Below, in pieces: positions 1 to 10,059 of a stretch of 64,000 bases of DNA; position 1 is the first letter of the stretch, and each line of letters starts with the position of its first letter. The notes beneath the pieces are model-generated. The model ran no database searches. It was given only the letters and a program-made list of their open reading frames with translations, and was not told where the DNA came from. Position numbers and translations under genes: made by a program. The stretch covers positions 12,502,166 to 12,566,165 of the forward strand of contig JAPTYO010000005.1 of the NCBI GenBank assembly GCA_036873135.1. Direction: 5' to 3'. The stretch is from Clarkia xantiana subsp. parviflora. Its lineage: Eukaryota; Streptophyta; Magnoliopsida; Myrtales; Onagraceae.

Positions 1-560
1 TAATGGTTGTAAGAATAATAGATTTGAATAAAAATATTTTCCGGCCTCGTGAGATTGATGAAGAACATAATGGTTCAGAAGTACCTTATATAGTGCTACA
101 TTAGCGCTAATATATCTTGCTAATTAGAAGGAACATGATGTATTATTTGTTATAAGCAAGATTCAGTTCTTCCCCAATATAGTGAAATTTGAACAAAGTT
201 AAGAAAATATTTATGTATCTCTGAGGGACGAATTAAATGAGTTTATTATCAGATAAAATCAAGTCCTAAATCAGTTGGCTATGCAGAATGCAAGTTATAT
301 TGTGAAATGTACTATTATTTTTGTATATTTAAAGATAATGCAGGTTATATAGTTCCAATTGAAGAATGTTACATCAGAGGAGACATGGTGAAACACATTT
401 CTCTCAAGTTATTCTTCATCCACGATGTTGAGAAGAAGACAACATAACAACCTACAAGTATGTGCAGATTTATTCCTGAGGGTTTCCGACTGTGAAATTT
501 AAAGATTGGTGAACAAAACTGAATTGCGCTGACTTAATGAAATTATGTGATGTCAACATC
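1..560 (+). pseudogene. 3' end of a Ty1/copia pol (RNase H tail), decayed
   Basis: Broken reading frames on the + strand resemble the end of copia RNase H: a stretch around 370-430 reads like the usual 'RGD-x-VKHIS' segment, and 540-565 reads like the final codons before the polypurine tract. Several stop codons and frame changes interrupt it, so no product is expected. It runs off the left edge of the window. A polypurine tract (CAGGGGGAG) lies at about 559-567, just where a copia 3' LTR should start. Identification rests on recognising degraded peptide and the PPT context. Confidence 0.6.
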
Positions 561-567
561 AGGGGGA

Positions 568-955
568 GAATCTACACCGCTGCACTCTTTTTCACTTAAC
601 CAAGGTTTTGTCCCACTGGGTTATCCTGGTAAGGTTTTTAACGAGGCAACTTACAAAATGGATCCATAATTGTGTACTCTTTTTCCTTCACTAAATTTTT
701 ATCCCAATGAGTTTTTTTCTAGTAAGGTTTTAACGAGGCACAATTCCCTTATGAACATTCACGGGTGAGTGTTATGAATATATTATGTGGATATTCAATA
801 TTATGTGTATATATCATCTTCTTTATTTAGGCATTCCATATATTGATTTTATTTCCTTTACAAGTCTATGTAATCCCTATATAAGTGCCTCCTCTCTACT
901 TTCGTAACAAGCATATTGTTTGTTATTAATTAACACTTGATAAAAATGTCTTTCT
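568..955 (+). repeat. Copia 3' LTR remnant with TATA box
   Basis: Sequence after the polypurine tract contains the phrase-like direct repeats typical of this copia group: two versions of a 'cactctttttc...ttttatccca...gtaaggttttaacgaggca' unit at about 586-643 and 676-742. A TATA box (TATATAA, 878-884) is followed by a pyrimidine-rich stretch and ends near 'aacacttgataa' (931-942). Exact LTR borders are not proven because the partner LTR is outside the window. It lies about 1 kb upstream of the PWWP start codon on the same strand. Confidence 0.5.
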
Positions 956-1966
956 TTTGAGCCCGTTCGTCCTCCGGTTCAGTCTGCTGCCAGCCTGCCC
1001 AGCTTCGACCACTTCCTTCTTCACTCTCCTACACTGCTACCGTCCGCCGTCCGTTAGCTGTACGCCGTCCGTCTGGCGAACGTTCGACGCTGCAGCTACC
1101 ATCCGCGCACCCGGCTGCTGCTGCTCCCGTCCGCCTTTCTGCGCTGCTCCCGTCCGCCTTTCTGCTGCTGCTGCTGGCAGCTGTTGCGGCTGCTGCTACT
1201 TCTCCGATCGGACTGCTGACTCTCGCCCGCCGGAGTCCAGCCCACCTCGCCTTTACGTCGGCGTCCAGCCCGTCTGCCTCGCCGGAGTTCTTGGTCCCAA
1301 ATCTGAAACCCTAATTTTCAATTTCGGGGCAAAATTACTCAAATTGAGGTATTTTCGCTTCAATTGCTAGTATCTTATCTAATTATGTAAAAATTACTGA
1401 TTTATTAAGTTTATTTTGCTTAATTGTGGAGTGTATTGTTGGTGAATTGCTTATATGTTTGAATTATTGTCCAGCAATATTGAACTTCCCTTGACACTTG
1501 CATCTATCATTATTGAACTCTGTTGACACATCAATTGGCGGGAGGTTGTTCTTCGTAGGTTAGGTTCTTCCATCATTTGATTCTTTGATTTGGGGGAAAA
1601 TAATATTCAACCCATGGCCAAGTTCTCCATATGCAAAATTTAGTTTAATATCCAATTTGAATTTGTGGATCTTGTGATCAATGTTTTTGGGGTTCACTGC
1701 TATTTGGGGAAAACTGCAGTGAAATTAGACTATAAGCTCGCTGGCAGGGCAGTGGACGACGGTCCCCGGGGTGAGATATATTTATATATATTTTTTCTAA
1801 TAATTCCCGTCCCACGTGCTTGCGGTGTGAGGATGGCTGGCGGTTCCTGCCTCTCACAATTGTGATTTCTAGTTAGGGTTTATTATCGTTTGTCTAGATT
1901 CTCTTAATTGAAGCCTACCTGCCTGCGCTTTTGTGATATACAGGAGCTGGGACTGTATTGAAAACC
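956..1966 (+). promoter_or_regulatory. 5' leader region of the PWWP gene, with a probable 5'-UTR intron
   Basis: A GC- and CT-rich block with CTG repeats (960-1290) is followed by AT-rich sequence. A donor-like GAG|GTATTT occurs near 1346-1352 and an acceptor (TTGTGATATACAG) ends at 1942, 25 bases before the ATG. This suggests a non-coding first exon, an intron of about 600 bases and a short leader in the coding exon. The open frame at 957-1370 begins at TTG, has no ATG and looks like a by-product of GC-rich leader sequence. Confidence 0.45.
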
Positions 1967-4900
1967 ATGAATGAGAGTAAAACCAGCGAGGGTGGTGAGA
2001 GAGTGGGAAACCTAGCGGATCCCATGGAAGTAGTAGAAGGTGGTAGTACCAACGAAGACGTAATGGTTGAGGTTTTGGGTTCTGATGTGTTCGTGGATGG
2101 TGTCCGCAGCCATGAAGACGATGACGATATTGATGCGGTGGTAAGTGAGGATGGTGGGCCTGATGAGAATAATAAGACAACAGACGATATGGATATTGAC
2201 TCTAAATTGCCCAATGATTCGAGCAAACCACTTGAAGGAGGTGAGAGTAAAGACACTTATTTGGTGAAGGATGTTGGAAGCTCAGAGACTGAGGTCGATA
2301 CGGGGGAAAAAGAAATCCCAGATAAAGAAGGTGGACTTGTTGCTGAAACTTCTATTATTGTTGTTGAGGAAACACAACTTATTGATGATAATGAAGGTTT
2401 GGTCGAGGAAATTCGGGTTGTTGTTGATGAGAAAAAATTGATCAACGAAACAAATGATGAGGTGGAGAATCCTCTTCAGGATGATGATGAGTCACACCGA
2501 GGAAAAGCTGAAGTTTTTGTTGATACTATGGTAGATGCCTCCAGTGGAGGTCCTGCTAAGTCAAGTAGACCAACTGGTGGTTGTACTGCTCCGGTACAAG
2601 AACAAGATGGTAGTGAATCTGCTGCTGCTGATCTTGCTAGTGTAGAACAAGATACTTCACTAACAACCAAGCTTGTTCCCGATCAGGAGGAGGAGGAACA
2701 GGAGAATGTTAATGTAGTTAATGGGGTTGAATGCCACGCTTCTTTGGTTCTGGAAACTTCTAGTTCACTGGGTCAAGATATTTTGAATCCCAAAGGTGAT
2801 TCTGATGATGTTAGTCCTATTCCAGAAGAAAGCACTGCTATTATGCAGTCTGGAGGCGTACAAGCAGATGTTTCAGTCTTGGAGGAGGCAATTACAGAAG
2901 AACCATCACTAGAACTATTAGCGCCAGTCTCCGTTGAAAGTGAAGTTAAGAAGATAAAGGAGGATACTGAAGGATCCTCAGGAGTTGCTGTTTCCCATGA
3001 AGAAATTCAGACCGAAGACAAGCCACGGGTAGAAGGTGTCGCCTGCAGCTTTGAAGAGGCTGATGATGGGGGTGTTGTACTTACTGCTGATTCAGAGCAG
3101 CCAACTGAAATAGTTGTGGACAGAAAAACTGAAGAAGTATATGGGGAAACTATCTCATCTACTTGCGAGATAGATCAAGACTCGAAGCCTGAAGGACAAC
3201 ATGACAGCAAAATGGATGACAGTGCTCATGATGTTGAAGCTGCTTCCGTTACATGCCAGATGACTGAATCTAATATGGAAGTAGTTACTGGTTCATCTGA
3301 GAAGGTAGAACAAACACAAGAAGCAATTGGGCAGGAGGAGGAGGAGGAGCCGGTAAACGTTATTGAATCCGAGGAGCCTAGACCTAGAATAGATGATAAT
3401 CATCAAGAGGTTGAAGCCGGTACAGTTACCACTATTTCTGATCATAGAGAGGTACTAGAAACAACGTTAACTGAACCTGTTGTTGGCTTAGTAGACAACA
3501 ATACTAATGATCAGATGCTTGTAAAACCGAGTCAATCGTCACAGCCATCTGGTGAAATTGAACTGGGGGAACCACTAGAAGATGATATTACTAATGCCGA
3601 AAGTCATCTTGTTCTTTTTGAGCATACATTATGCGAGAGCACTGAGATGGATGTCCAAGTGACAGAGAATGGAGAATGTGTCTTGACCGTCCATGAGGTT
3701 GTCTTGAGTAGTAGTAGTAACAATGATATTCAAGTTGCGGTTGTGGATAATAACAGTGAGTACATGGACGGGAGCTTGACTGTTAATCTTCCAATTGATG
3801 TGGATAGGGAACAACAACCTGCTACTGATACTGGTGAGAAACAGCTTGCTGCTGAGGTTGATATGACTGATATTGATGAGACACGAGATGATACTATTCC
3901 AACTGAAGAAGTTGATGGAAAAGAACATGTAACTGCTGATTATGATGAGCAAAGTGGTCCGAAGACGGAAACCACCTTTGCTAGCTATAACCTGCCTCCA
4001 GCGAAAGAAGATGATTTTACTGTCTCTGACTTGGTTTGGGGTAAAGTAAGGAGCCACCCATGGTGGCCTGGACAGATATTTGATCCTTCAGCCGCATCTG
4101 AGGCGGCACTTAAGTATCATAGGAAGGAGGATTCCTATCTGGTGGCATATTTTGGGGACCGAACTTTTGCATGGATGAATGAGGCTTCTGGGCTGAAGTC
4201 TTTGAGGAATCATTTCTCCCAGCTAGAGAAACAGAGCAGCTCAGAAGCTTTTCGGAATGCTGTTGACTGTGCTCTTGAGGAAGTCTCCAGACGCGCACAG
4301 TTGAGCCTCACGTGTTCTTGCATTTCAGAGGATGAGAAGATCAATATCCAGATTGTTGAAAATGACGGGATCAAGGAGAAGTTGTGTAAGCGAGAGAGTT
4401 TGGTGGATGCTAATGCTAATACGTTTGAACCTGACAAATTGTTTGAGTACATTAAGGAATTAGCACAGCTCCCATACGGCGGGGCAGACAGATATGAACT
4501 TGCTGTCGCCAAAGCTCAGTTGTTGAGCTTTTACCGACTGAAGGGTGGTGTCTCACAGCTGCCGGAGTTTCAAGATGGTGGAGAATTGGTAGAAGGTGAT
4601 ACAGGAAACCTGAATTTTGATGAACTAAGTGCAGATGATGATGATGAGGAGTACTCCTCTGGTGGTGGACAGGAAGAGGAGGAGGAGGAGAACAAACCTC
4701 CTCAAAAGGGATCCTTGAAGAGGAAGCACAACTTGAGGGATATTACTTACCCTATAAAAAAAGGAAGAAGCATGAAAGAATTGATGAGCGAGACCACCAA
4801 TACCAATGATGATGACCAGAGGAGAAGTACAAAAGTAGTCGTGAATGCTACAACAGCGGCACCGCCGGTCCCGAAACCATCATTTAAGATTGGTGAATGC

Positions 4901-5827
4901 ATCAGTAGAGTTGCGAGCCAACTAACAGGATCTTCTTCTTTACTGAAACAGCAGCATACTGATCATGAAGATGCTTCTGAGAGAAACACGAATGAGAAAG
5001 AACCTTCTATTCATGATTTACTATCGCGACTCCAAGTGGCAGCACAGGAGCCTCTGAAAGAGCATGCCAATTATAATTGCAATAGCATCTTCGATGTTTT
5101 TAGAAGCTTCTTCTCTGATTTTAGAAACTCAGCAGTGCTCGAGCAGAATCCGGAGCTTGCAAAAATGGGTGGGGGTGGTGGTAGTAAAAGGAAGAGGCCG
5201 TCTCATTTGGATGATGGATCCACTGAAGCATTTGAGTTTGAGGACATGAATGATTCTTACTGGACTGATAGGGTTATAGAGAATGGGGTTGAGGAGGAAT
5301 TATTGCCATCTGATGGCGGTGGTGCTGTTGCTATTACAACTGCTAAAAGACTGGAAAATCATATCGTTCCCGTTGAGTTGAAACCTCTTAAAACTGGTCG
5401 GAGGCCTTACAACAAAAGGCGGCATCTCGAAACTGGTCTTACTACTAATCACGGATATAATGGAGGATTGGGATTCACACTAGCAGAAAAACCAGACTAT
5501 ATTGATCCAAACGCCCCAGCCGAACTTGTTATGATCTTCTCTGAGTTTGGATTCTTTCCCGCTACGGAGGTCAGCCTTAATAGGATGTTTAAGCGCTTTG
5601 GACCACTGAGAGAATCACAGACTGAACTCGACAGGGACGCTTGCCGTGCCAGAGTTGTTTTTAAGAAATGTTCCGATGCAGAAGTTGCTTGCAGTAGTGC
5701 TGGAAGGTTCAACATCTTTGGGCCAGTCCATGTCATCTACCAACTCAATTACACTGTTTCCCCTGAATTCAAGACTGCCATGAGTGAAGATGGTGGTGGA
5801 CACCACGAAGAAGATTACATTGAGTGA
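1967..5827 (+). CDS. PWWP domain-containing protein (plant PDP-like), 1286 aa
   Basis: Single uninterrupted coding exon. I place the start at ATG 1967 (context aaaaccATGA); the frame is open a little further upstream only through a TTG. Residues 1-680 are very acidic (Glu/Asp-rich, low complexity, probably disordered). The PWWP domain spans about 681-775: VWGK (690-693), SHPWWP (696-701) and FGDRTFAW (729-736), including the aromatic residues expected for a methyl-lysine cage. Basic patches at about 918-935 and SKRKRP at 1073-1078 are likely nuclear signals. Residues about 1185-1262 (MFKRFGPLRES, RARVVFKK, FNIFGPVHVIYQLNY) form the conserved RRM-like C-terminal block of Arabidopsis PDP1-type proteins. 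Family knowledge: these nuclear proteins act with FVE/MSI5 and PRC2 in H3K27me3 deposition and flowering control. That role is inferred here by homology only. Confidence 0.9.
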   Translation: MNESKTSEGGERVGNLADPMEVVEGGSTNEDVMVEVLGSDVFVDGVRSHEDDDDIDAVVSEDGGPDENNKTTDDMDIDSKLPNDSSKPLEGGESKDTYLVKDVGSSETEVDTGEKEIPDKEGGLVAETSIIVVEETQLIDDNEGLVEEIRVVVDEKKLINETNDEVENPLQDDDESHRGKAEVFVDTMVDASSGGPAKSSRPTGGCTAPVQEQDGSESAAADLASVEQDTSLTTKLVPDQEEEEQENVNVVNGVECHASLVLETSSSLGQDILNPKGDSDDVSPIPEESTAIMQSGGVQADVSVLEEAITEEPSLELLAPVSVESEVKKIKEDTEGSSGVAVSHEEIQTEDKPRVEGVACSFEEADDGGVVLTADSEQPTEIVVDRKTEEVYGETISSTCEIDQDSKPEGQHDSKMDDSAHDVEAASVTCQMTESNMEVVTGSSEKVEQTQEAIGQEEEEEPVNVIESEEPRPRIDDNHQEVEAGTVTTISDHREVLETTLTEPVVGLVDNNTNDQMLVKPSQSSQPSGEIELGEPLEDDITNAESHLVLFEHTLCESTEMDVQVTENGECVLTVHEVVLSSSSNNDIQVAVVDNNSEYMDGSLTVNLPIDVDREQQPATDTGEKQLAAEVDMTDIDETRDDTIPTEEVDGKEHVTADYDEQSGPKTETTFASYNLPPAKEDDFTVSDLVWGKVRSHPWWPGQIFDPSAASEAALKYHRKEDSYLVAYFGDRTFAWMNEASGLKSLRNHFSQLEKQSSSEAFRNAVDCALEEVSRRAQLSLTCSCISEDEKINIQIVENDGIKEKLCKRESLVDANANTFEPDKLFEYIKELAQLPYGGADRYELAVAKAQLLSFYRLKGGVSQLPEFQDGGELVEGDTGNLNFDELSADDDDEEYSSGGGQEEEEEENKPPQKGSLKRKHNLRDITYPIKKGRSMKELMSETTNTNDDDQRRSTKVVVNATTAAPPVPKPSFKIGECISRVASQLTGSSSLLKQQHTDHEDASERNTNEKEPSIHDLLSRLQVAAQEPLKEHANYNCNSIFDVFRSFFSDFRNSAVLEQNPELAKMGGGGGSKRKRPSHLDDGSTEAFEFEDMNDSYWTDRVIENGVEEELLPSDGGGAVAITTAKRLENHIVPVELKPLKTGRRPYNKRRHLETGLTTNHGYNGGLGFTLAEKPDYIDPNAPAELVMIFSEFGFFPATEVSLNRMFKRFGPLRESQTELDRDACRARVVFKKCSDAEVACSSAGRFNIFGPVHVIYQLNYTVSPEFKTAMSEDGGGHHEEDYIE

Positions 5828-7057
5828 ATGAGAGACGCTCCTTTTCTTTTCCAGGTATTATCATTATCATCATCATCGTATCTTTCTCAGCCGTTATTAT
5901 AGAGTTATGCTTTTTCTGTTCATTTTTAGTTGAAGTTGGTGTACGACTGATTCTACATTTACTGTCACACATTAGAAGTAGCTGCTAGCAATCGTTTATC
6001 TTAATCGCGGCAGCATGATGAGACTGGAGACTAGATGATTTACATGGATAGTTAGCGTCTTTAACTTCAGCCCAGTGCTCTTGAATTTTATTTTCCATCT
6101 TCTTTCTTTCCATGCTGTTTGAATGGCAAGTTTATAGTAATATCATTAATTTAGGCAGGCTGCTAGATGTATGAAATAGGGAACAATAGGTGAAAGATGT
6201 ACCTAGAAAATTCATCAAGGTTAGATACCAAAATGCATGGCCATCACTTTGGACAGCATTGGTGTTGGAAAAAAATCATACTGCATTGATTGTTAGACAC
6301 TCCAAAAATGTGAGTAGGAAAGGTGTAGTAACCTATGAGTTTAGGGATTTGGGTTGCAGATTGGTTTGTTTCACTTAAATTCAATGGCTGAGAACCGGAA
6401 AGAGATGACCTGTGCCTTGTGACGTAAAACAATTTTCTAATCAACCATCTTAAAGAAAAAAGGGAAGAATATTGTAATGGTGGTTGTGTAACTGACTGAT
6501 TTTTCTGTAGTGATATCCTTTTAACTTTGATTTTTGTTTTCTGTTTGATATTGCCGGCCATCAGCATGTAGTGGATGCCTGGTGTTAATATTGTGTAGAA
6601 GAAGTTGACAAAGTAATGAAGTTTTTGTTGATAAGCCAATAAATAATGTCTTCTTCTTCTTCTTCTTCTTCTGCTGGTACTTGTGTATTATTAGATGGTG
6701 ACTTACTTTCTAACTGGTAAGAAGGAAGGAAGGAAGGACGAAGTAATGAAATGGTGAAGAATCGATTACTGGCTGGCTTTTCTACGTGGATGGTGAGGAA
6801 GAGCAGGGTGGAGATGATGGATCTTTGTTGGTGTTTTTTTAGTTAATAAATAATGTGTTGATTGAAGACAAGTCAGGAACATCAAGTGATGAGACATTAT
6901 TTGATTACAATTGTTGTATGTTTTACTCGTTCAACTTGGTGTTTGTAATGTAATGTATTAATTAATTATACTAGTCATTAACCACTGTCTGTTGCTTGCG
7001 TGATAAAAACATCTTTTATAATGTAATGGATTCGGTTAAGCGCAAAACTTTGCATCA
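5828..7057. other. 3' UTR of the PWWP gene and AT-rich intergenic DNA
   Basis: No convincing gene. The first few hundred bases should be the 3' UTR. A TTC microsatellite sits at about 6648-6672 and a GGAA run at about 6721-6737. Short open frames on both strands here lack codon structure and family resemblance. Confidence 0.6.
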
Positions 7058-7866
7058 TATTCTTAAGGGTTAATAGATCTTTTGGTCCAACATGTTTGAC
7101 AACTTTTGAGTTTTGGTCATATATCTTTTTTTTTTTTGCCTAGTTTTGGTACCATATGTTTGAAAACTTTTGGTTTTTTGTCAATTCGTTAGTTGACCGT
7201 TAGTTTGACCGTTAAATAGTCATGTGACTTGCACATGCCTAGTCCTAAAATTTTATTTTATTCAGTTTAGTCCTCAAAATTATTGTCCTAACTTTTTATT
7301 TTTACAATTTAGCCCCTAAACATTATCAATCGCACCCTAGGACTAAATTGACTTAGCCATGGTCCGGCCCATGGCTAGGTCGGGCCATGGGTATGGTCGC
7401 CCAGGTCTGACGACCCTAGCCATGGTCCGATGTAGTCATGGGTCGGACCATGGCTAGGTCAATTTTGCCCAATGGTCCAATTTGATCAATTGGATCCAAA
7501 TGCTAAATTGACCTAACCATGACCCAACCCATGACTAGGTCGTACCATGGTTAGGGTCACCCAAGTCCGGCGATCCTAGCCATGGTCCGACCTAGCCATG
7601 GGTCGGACCATGGCTAGGTCAATTTACTCTTAGGGTGCGGTTGATAATTTTTAGGGGCTAAATTGTAAAAATAAAAAGTTAGGACTAGGCATGTGCAAGT
7701 CACATGACTATTTAACGGTCAAACTGACGGTCAACTAACGGATTGACCGAAAACCAAAAGTTTTCAAACATATGGTACCAAAACTAGGCAAAAAAAAAGA
7801 TATATGACCAAAACTCAAAAGTTGTCAAACATGTTGGACCAAAAGACCTATTAACCCTATTCTTAA
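7058..7866. mobile_element. Foldback Mutator-like (MULE) non-autonomous element M1 (7067-7857) with 9-bp TSD
   Basis: The element starts GGGTTAATAG and ends CTATTAACCC. Its left about 270 bases are the inverse complement of its right about 240 bases (for example TTTTGGTCCAACATGTTTG left, and its complement right). It is bracketed by an exact 9-bp duplication, TATTCTTAA, at 7058-7066 and 7858-7866. Nine-base duplications with long terminal inverted repeats are the signature of Mutator superfamily elements. The middle (about 7350-7620) holds repeated palindromic CCATGG-containing units. No transposase is encoded. Confidence 0.85.
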
Positions 7867-7927
7867 TTATCATATAAAATATCATATTTATTATTTATAT
7901 ATATATATATATATATATAATTTTTGT
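7867..7927. repeat. AT-rich spacer with (TA)n microsatellite
   Basis: A run of about 12 TA units (7896-7919) in the 70-bp gap between two foldback transposons. Nothing else is visible. Confidence 0.8.
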
Positions 7928-8852
7928 TTTTTAATTGGGTTAAAGGTACTTTCGGTGCCACATGTTTGACATGTGTAGGTTTTTGGTGCCATATGTTTGA
8001 GAGGTTGTATGTTTTTGGTATTTCCGTTAGTCAACAGTTAGTTTGACGGTTAAATACTTTTATTTTGTTCAATTTAGTCCTCAAATTTATACTTCTAAAA
8101 TTTAATATTTACAATTTAGTCCCTATTGTTTGCTCAAGTCAACGTCCAAGGTCGCCGGCCATCACCCACCACCTCCAAGTCCGCCGACCGCCACGATACG
8201 GGCCGGCCACCACCCCACAGCACCGGCCACCACCCCACAGCACCGGCCACCACTGCTTGGGGCCGAAAACCACCCCAATTGGTGGTGGCCGGCCCCAATT
8301 GGCGGTGGCCACCTCAATTGTGGCCGGCCACCATCAATTGGTGGTGGTGGCTACGGCCCCAATCGGGGCCGGCCACCACCAGTGGTAGTGACTACGGCCC
8401 CAAGCGGTGGTGGTCGGTGCCATGGGGTGGTGGCCGGTGTCATGGGGTGGTGGCCGGCCCGTTTTGTGGCGGTCGGCGGCCTTGGAGGTGGTGGGTGGTG
8501 GTCGGCGGCCTTGGAGGTGGTGGGTGGTGGTCGGCGGCCTTGGACGGTGACTTGAGCAAACAATAGGGACTAAATTGTAAATATTAAATTTTAGAAGTAT
8601 AAATTTGAGGACTAAATTGAACAAAATAAAAGTATTTAACGGCCAAACTAACTGGTGACTAACAGAAATATAAAAAACATACAACCTCTCAAACATATGG
8701 CACCAAAAGCCTACAAAATGAAACATATGGCTCAAAAAACCTACACAGGTCAAACATGTGTCACCAAAAGCCTACAAAATGAAACATATGACACCAAAAA
8801 CCTACACAGGTCAAACATGTGGCACCAAAAGTACCTTTAACCCTTTTTAATT
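7928..8852. mobile_element. Foldback MULE-like element M2 (7937-8843) with 9-bp TSD and GC-rich core
   Basis: Starts GGGTTAAAGGTACTTT and ends AAAGTACCTTTAACCC, with an exact 9-bp duplication TTTTTAATT at 7928-7936 and 8844-8852. Terminal inverted repeats extend about 200 bases inward (left 7937-8140; right 8550-8843). The right arm is longer because a roughly 62-bp segment ('caccaaaagcctac...') is tandemly duplicated at about 8700-8835. The core (8145-8550) is a GGCCGG/CCACC-rich, self-complementary stretch. It yields long open frames on both strands, but they are Pro/His/Gly/Trp low-complexity and I do not regard them as genes. Confidence 0.85.
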
Positions 8853-8987
8853 AGAGTGAGCTATTTGATTACATTATTTAAAATTAAATAATTGTACGTA
8901 GAATGAAATGAATATATGTATAATAGAATTATTATATATTTTACGTCATTACTTACATAAATTTAAATATTAAAATGTAAATAAAAG

Positions 8988-9280
8988 GGTTAACTCTCTA
9001 AATGGTCCTCGAACTCTTGATAAATATCCGATTTTATTCTCGAACTTCATTTAAGTCCGAATTTATCCTTGAACTCAAACAATAAAACTGATTATACCCT
9101 TCCATTTAAAATTGACCGATGTAGAATTTGACTCCGTTTAATTTCCTACAACAATCACTAATTTACCCTTAATCCCTAAACTAATAATAATTGATGGATA
9201 TCGGTCTAAGAACCGGTCAATAATCTTCTCCATTCGATCTAAGGCGAACTGTCAAAAGGTAAATTATAGCAAATGAACCC
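8988..9280 (+). repeat. Possible left half of another GGGTTAA-ended MULE-like element
   Basis: Begins GGGTTAACTCTCTAAATGG, the same opening as the two elements to the left, followed by repetitive 'cgaactc / tccgaattt' phrasing typical of such termini. I find no complementary right end and no paired duplication, so it may be truncated or coincidental. Confidence 0.3.
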
Positions 9281-9615
9281 TCTCCTATGGAAAGCAGACG
9301 GTACCTCTCCATAAGGAGGGGTATCATCACTTCTCCCATAGGGAGGAAGGCTATTTCCTCTCCATTGAGAGAGGGGATCGTCCCTCTCCCATGGAGGAGG
9401 GGGACGACCCCTCTCCCATGGAGAGGGGGTCGTCTCCTCTCCCAAGAGGAGGGGCACGACCCCTCTCCATAGAGAGAGAGGGGGGGATTGTCCCCTCTCC
9501 TATGGGAGGGGGACGACCCCTCTCCATTGAGAGAGGGGATCGTCCCCTCTCTCTTAAAAAAGGTGACGATCTCCTCTCTATAAACGGAGAGGATCGTCCC
9601 CTTTCGTATTTAGAG
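9281..9615. repeat. Palindromic GC-rich tandem repeat
   Basis: Irregular units of about 30 bases built on 'cctctcccatgg' and 'gagagggggacgacc', alternating with their complements (CCTCTCCCATGGAGAGG is near-palindromic). Open frames on both strands result from the repeat and are not supported as genes. Confidence 0.65.
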
Positions 9616-10005
9616 ATTAACTAAGGGCCGCTACGAAATTACTGATCGGCCTCATATCTTCTCCAAGTAGAAGAATGATGAAGCTTCATTGACTTAGTCT
9701 AAATAAGTAACCCCCCCTCTAAAAGGAAAGTATGCATAGACAACTTTCCATACAAAGCTGTGCATCATAAGTGCATGGGCCAGTTTCCATATAGGTCATC
9801 CCCTATAAATATAACTTCATATCTCTTTTCATTCTTTACATTCTGATTGAGATGGCAATATATATCAGTTCTTAGACTTTTCTTCTGAGTTCTGACTTAA
9901 GCTTCAGAGGGGGATTACCGGGCACAAGCCTGGTTTATCCCTTAGTGCAAGTTCGGGCGCACGGACGGTCGGGTTCAAGTTTCAACCGGAGATCAAAACC
10001 CAACA
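9616..10005 (+). repeat. 5' LTR (3' portion) of gypsy element G
   Basis: Ends ...ACCCAACA at 10005, directly before a primer-binding site. A TATA box (CTATAAATATA) lies at about 9804-9814 and is followed by the pyrimidine-rich leader usual in LTRs. I cannot place the left border; the LTR may be truncated against the GC-rich repeat. Confidence 0.5.
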
Positions 10006-10025
10006 TTTGGCGCCGTCTGTGGGAA
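10006..10025 (+). other. Primer-binding site of gypsy element G
   Basis: TGGCGCCGTCTGTGGG at 10008-10023, two bases after the LTR end. The same sequence lies beside the 5' LTR of element H (33621-33636), linking the two as one lineage. Confidence 0.75.
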
Positions 10026-10059
10026 ATTCCTACAAAAGGTCGTGGCTGTTACCCGATCT

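Noticed and set aside
957..1370. 137-codon + strand open frame
   Set aside because: Begins at TTG, has no ATG, is Ser/Pro/Cys-rich from a GC-rich leader, and resembles no protein; better read as 5' UTR.
8126..8753. Several long overlapping open frames on both strands
   Set aside because: They come from the GGCCGG/CCACC inverted repeats inside foldback element M2; composition is Pro/His/Trp/Gly low complexity in every frame.
9239..9624. Pro/Arg-rich open frames
   Set aside because: Direct product of the palindromic tandem repeat; open on both strands at once.
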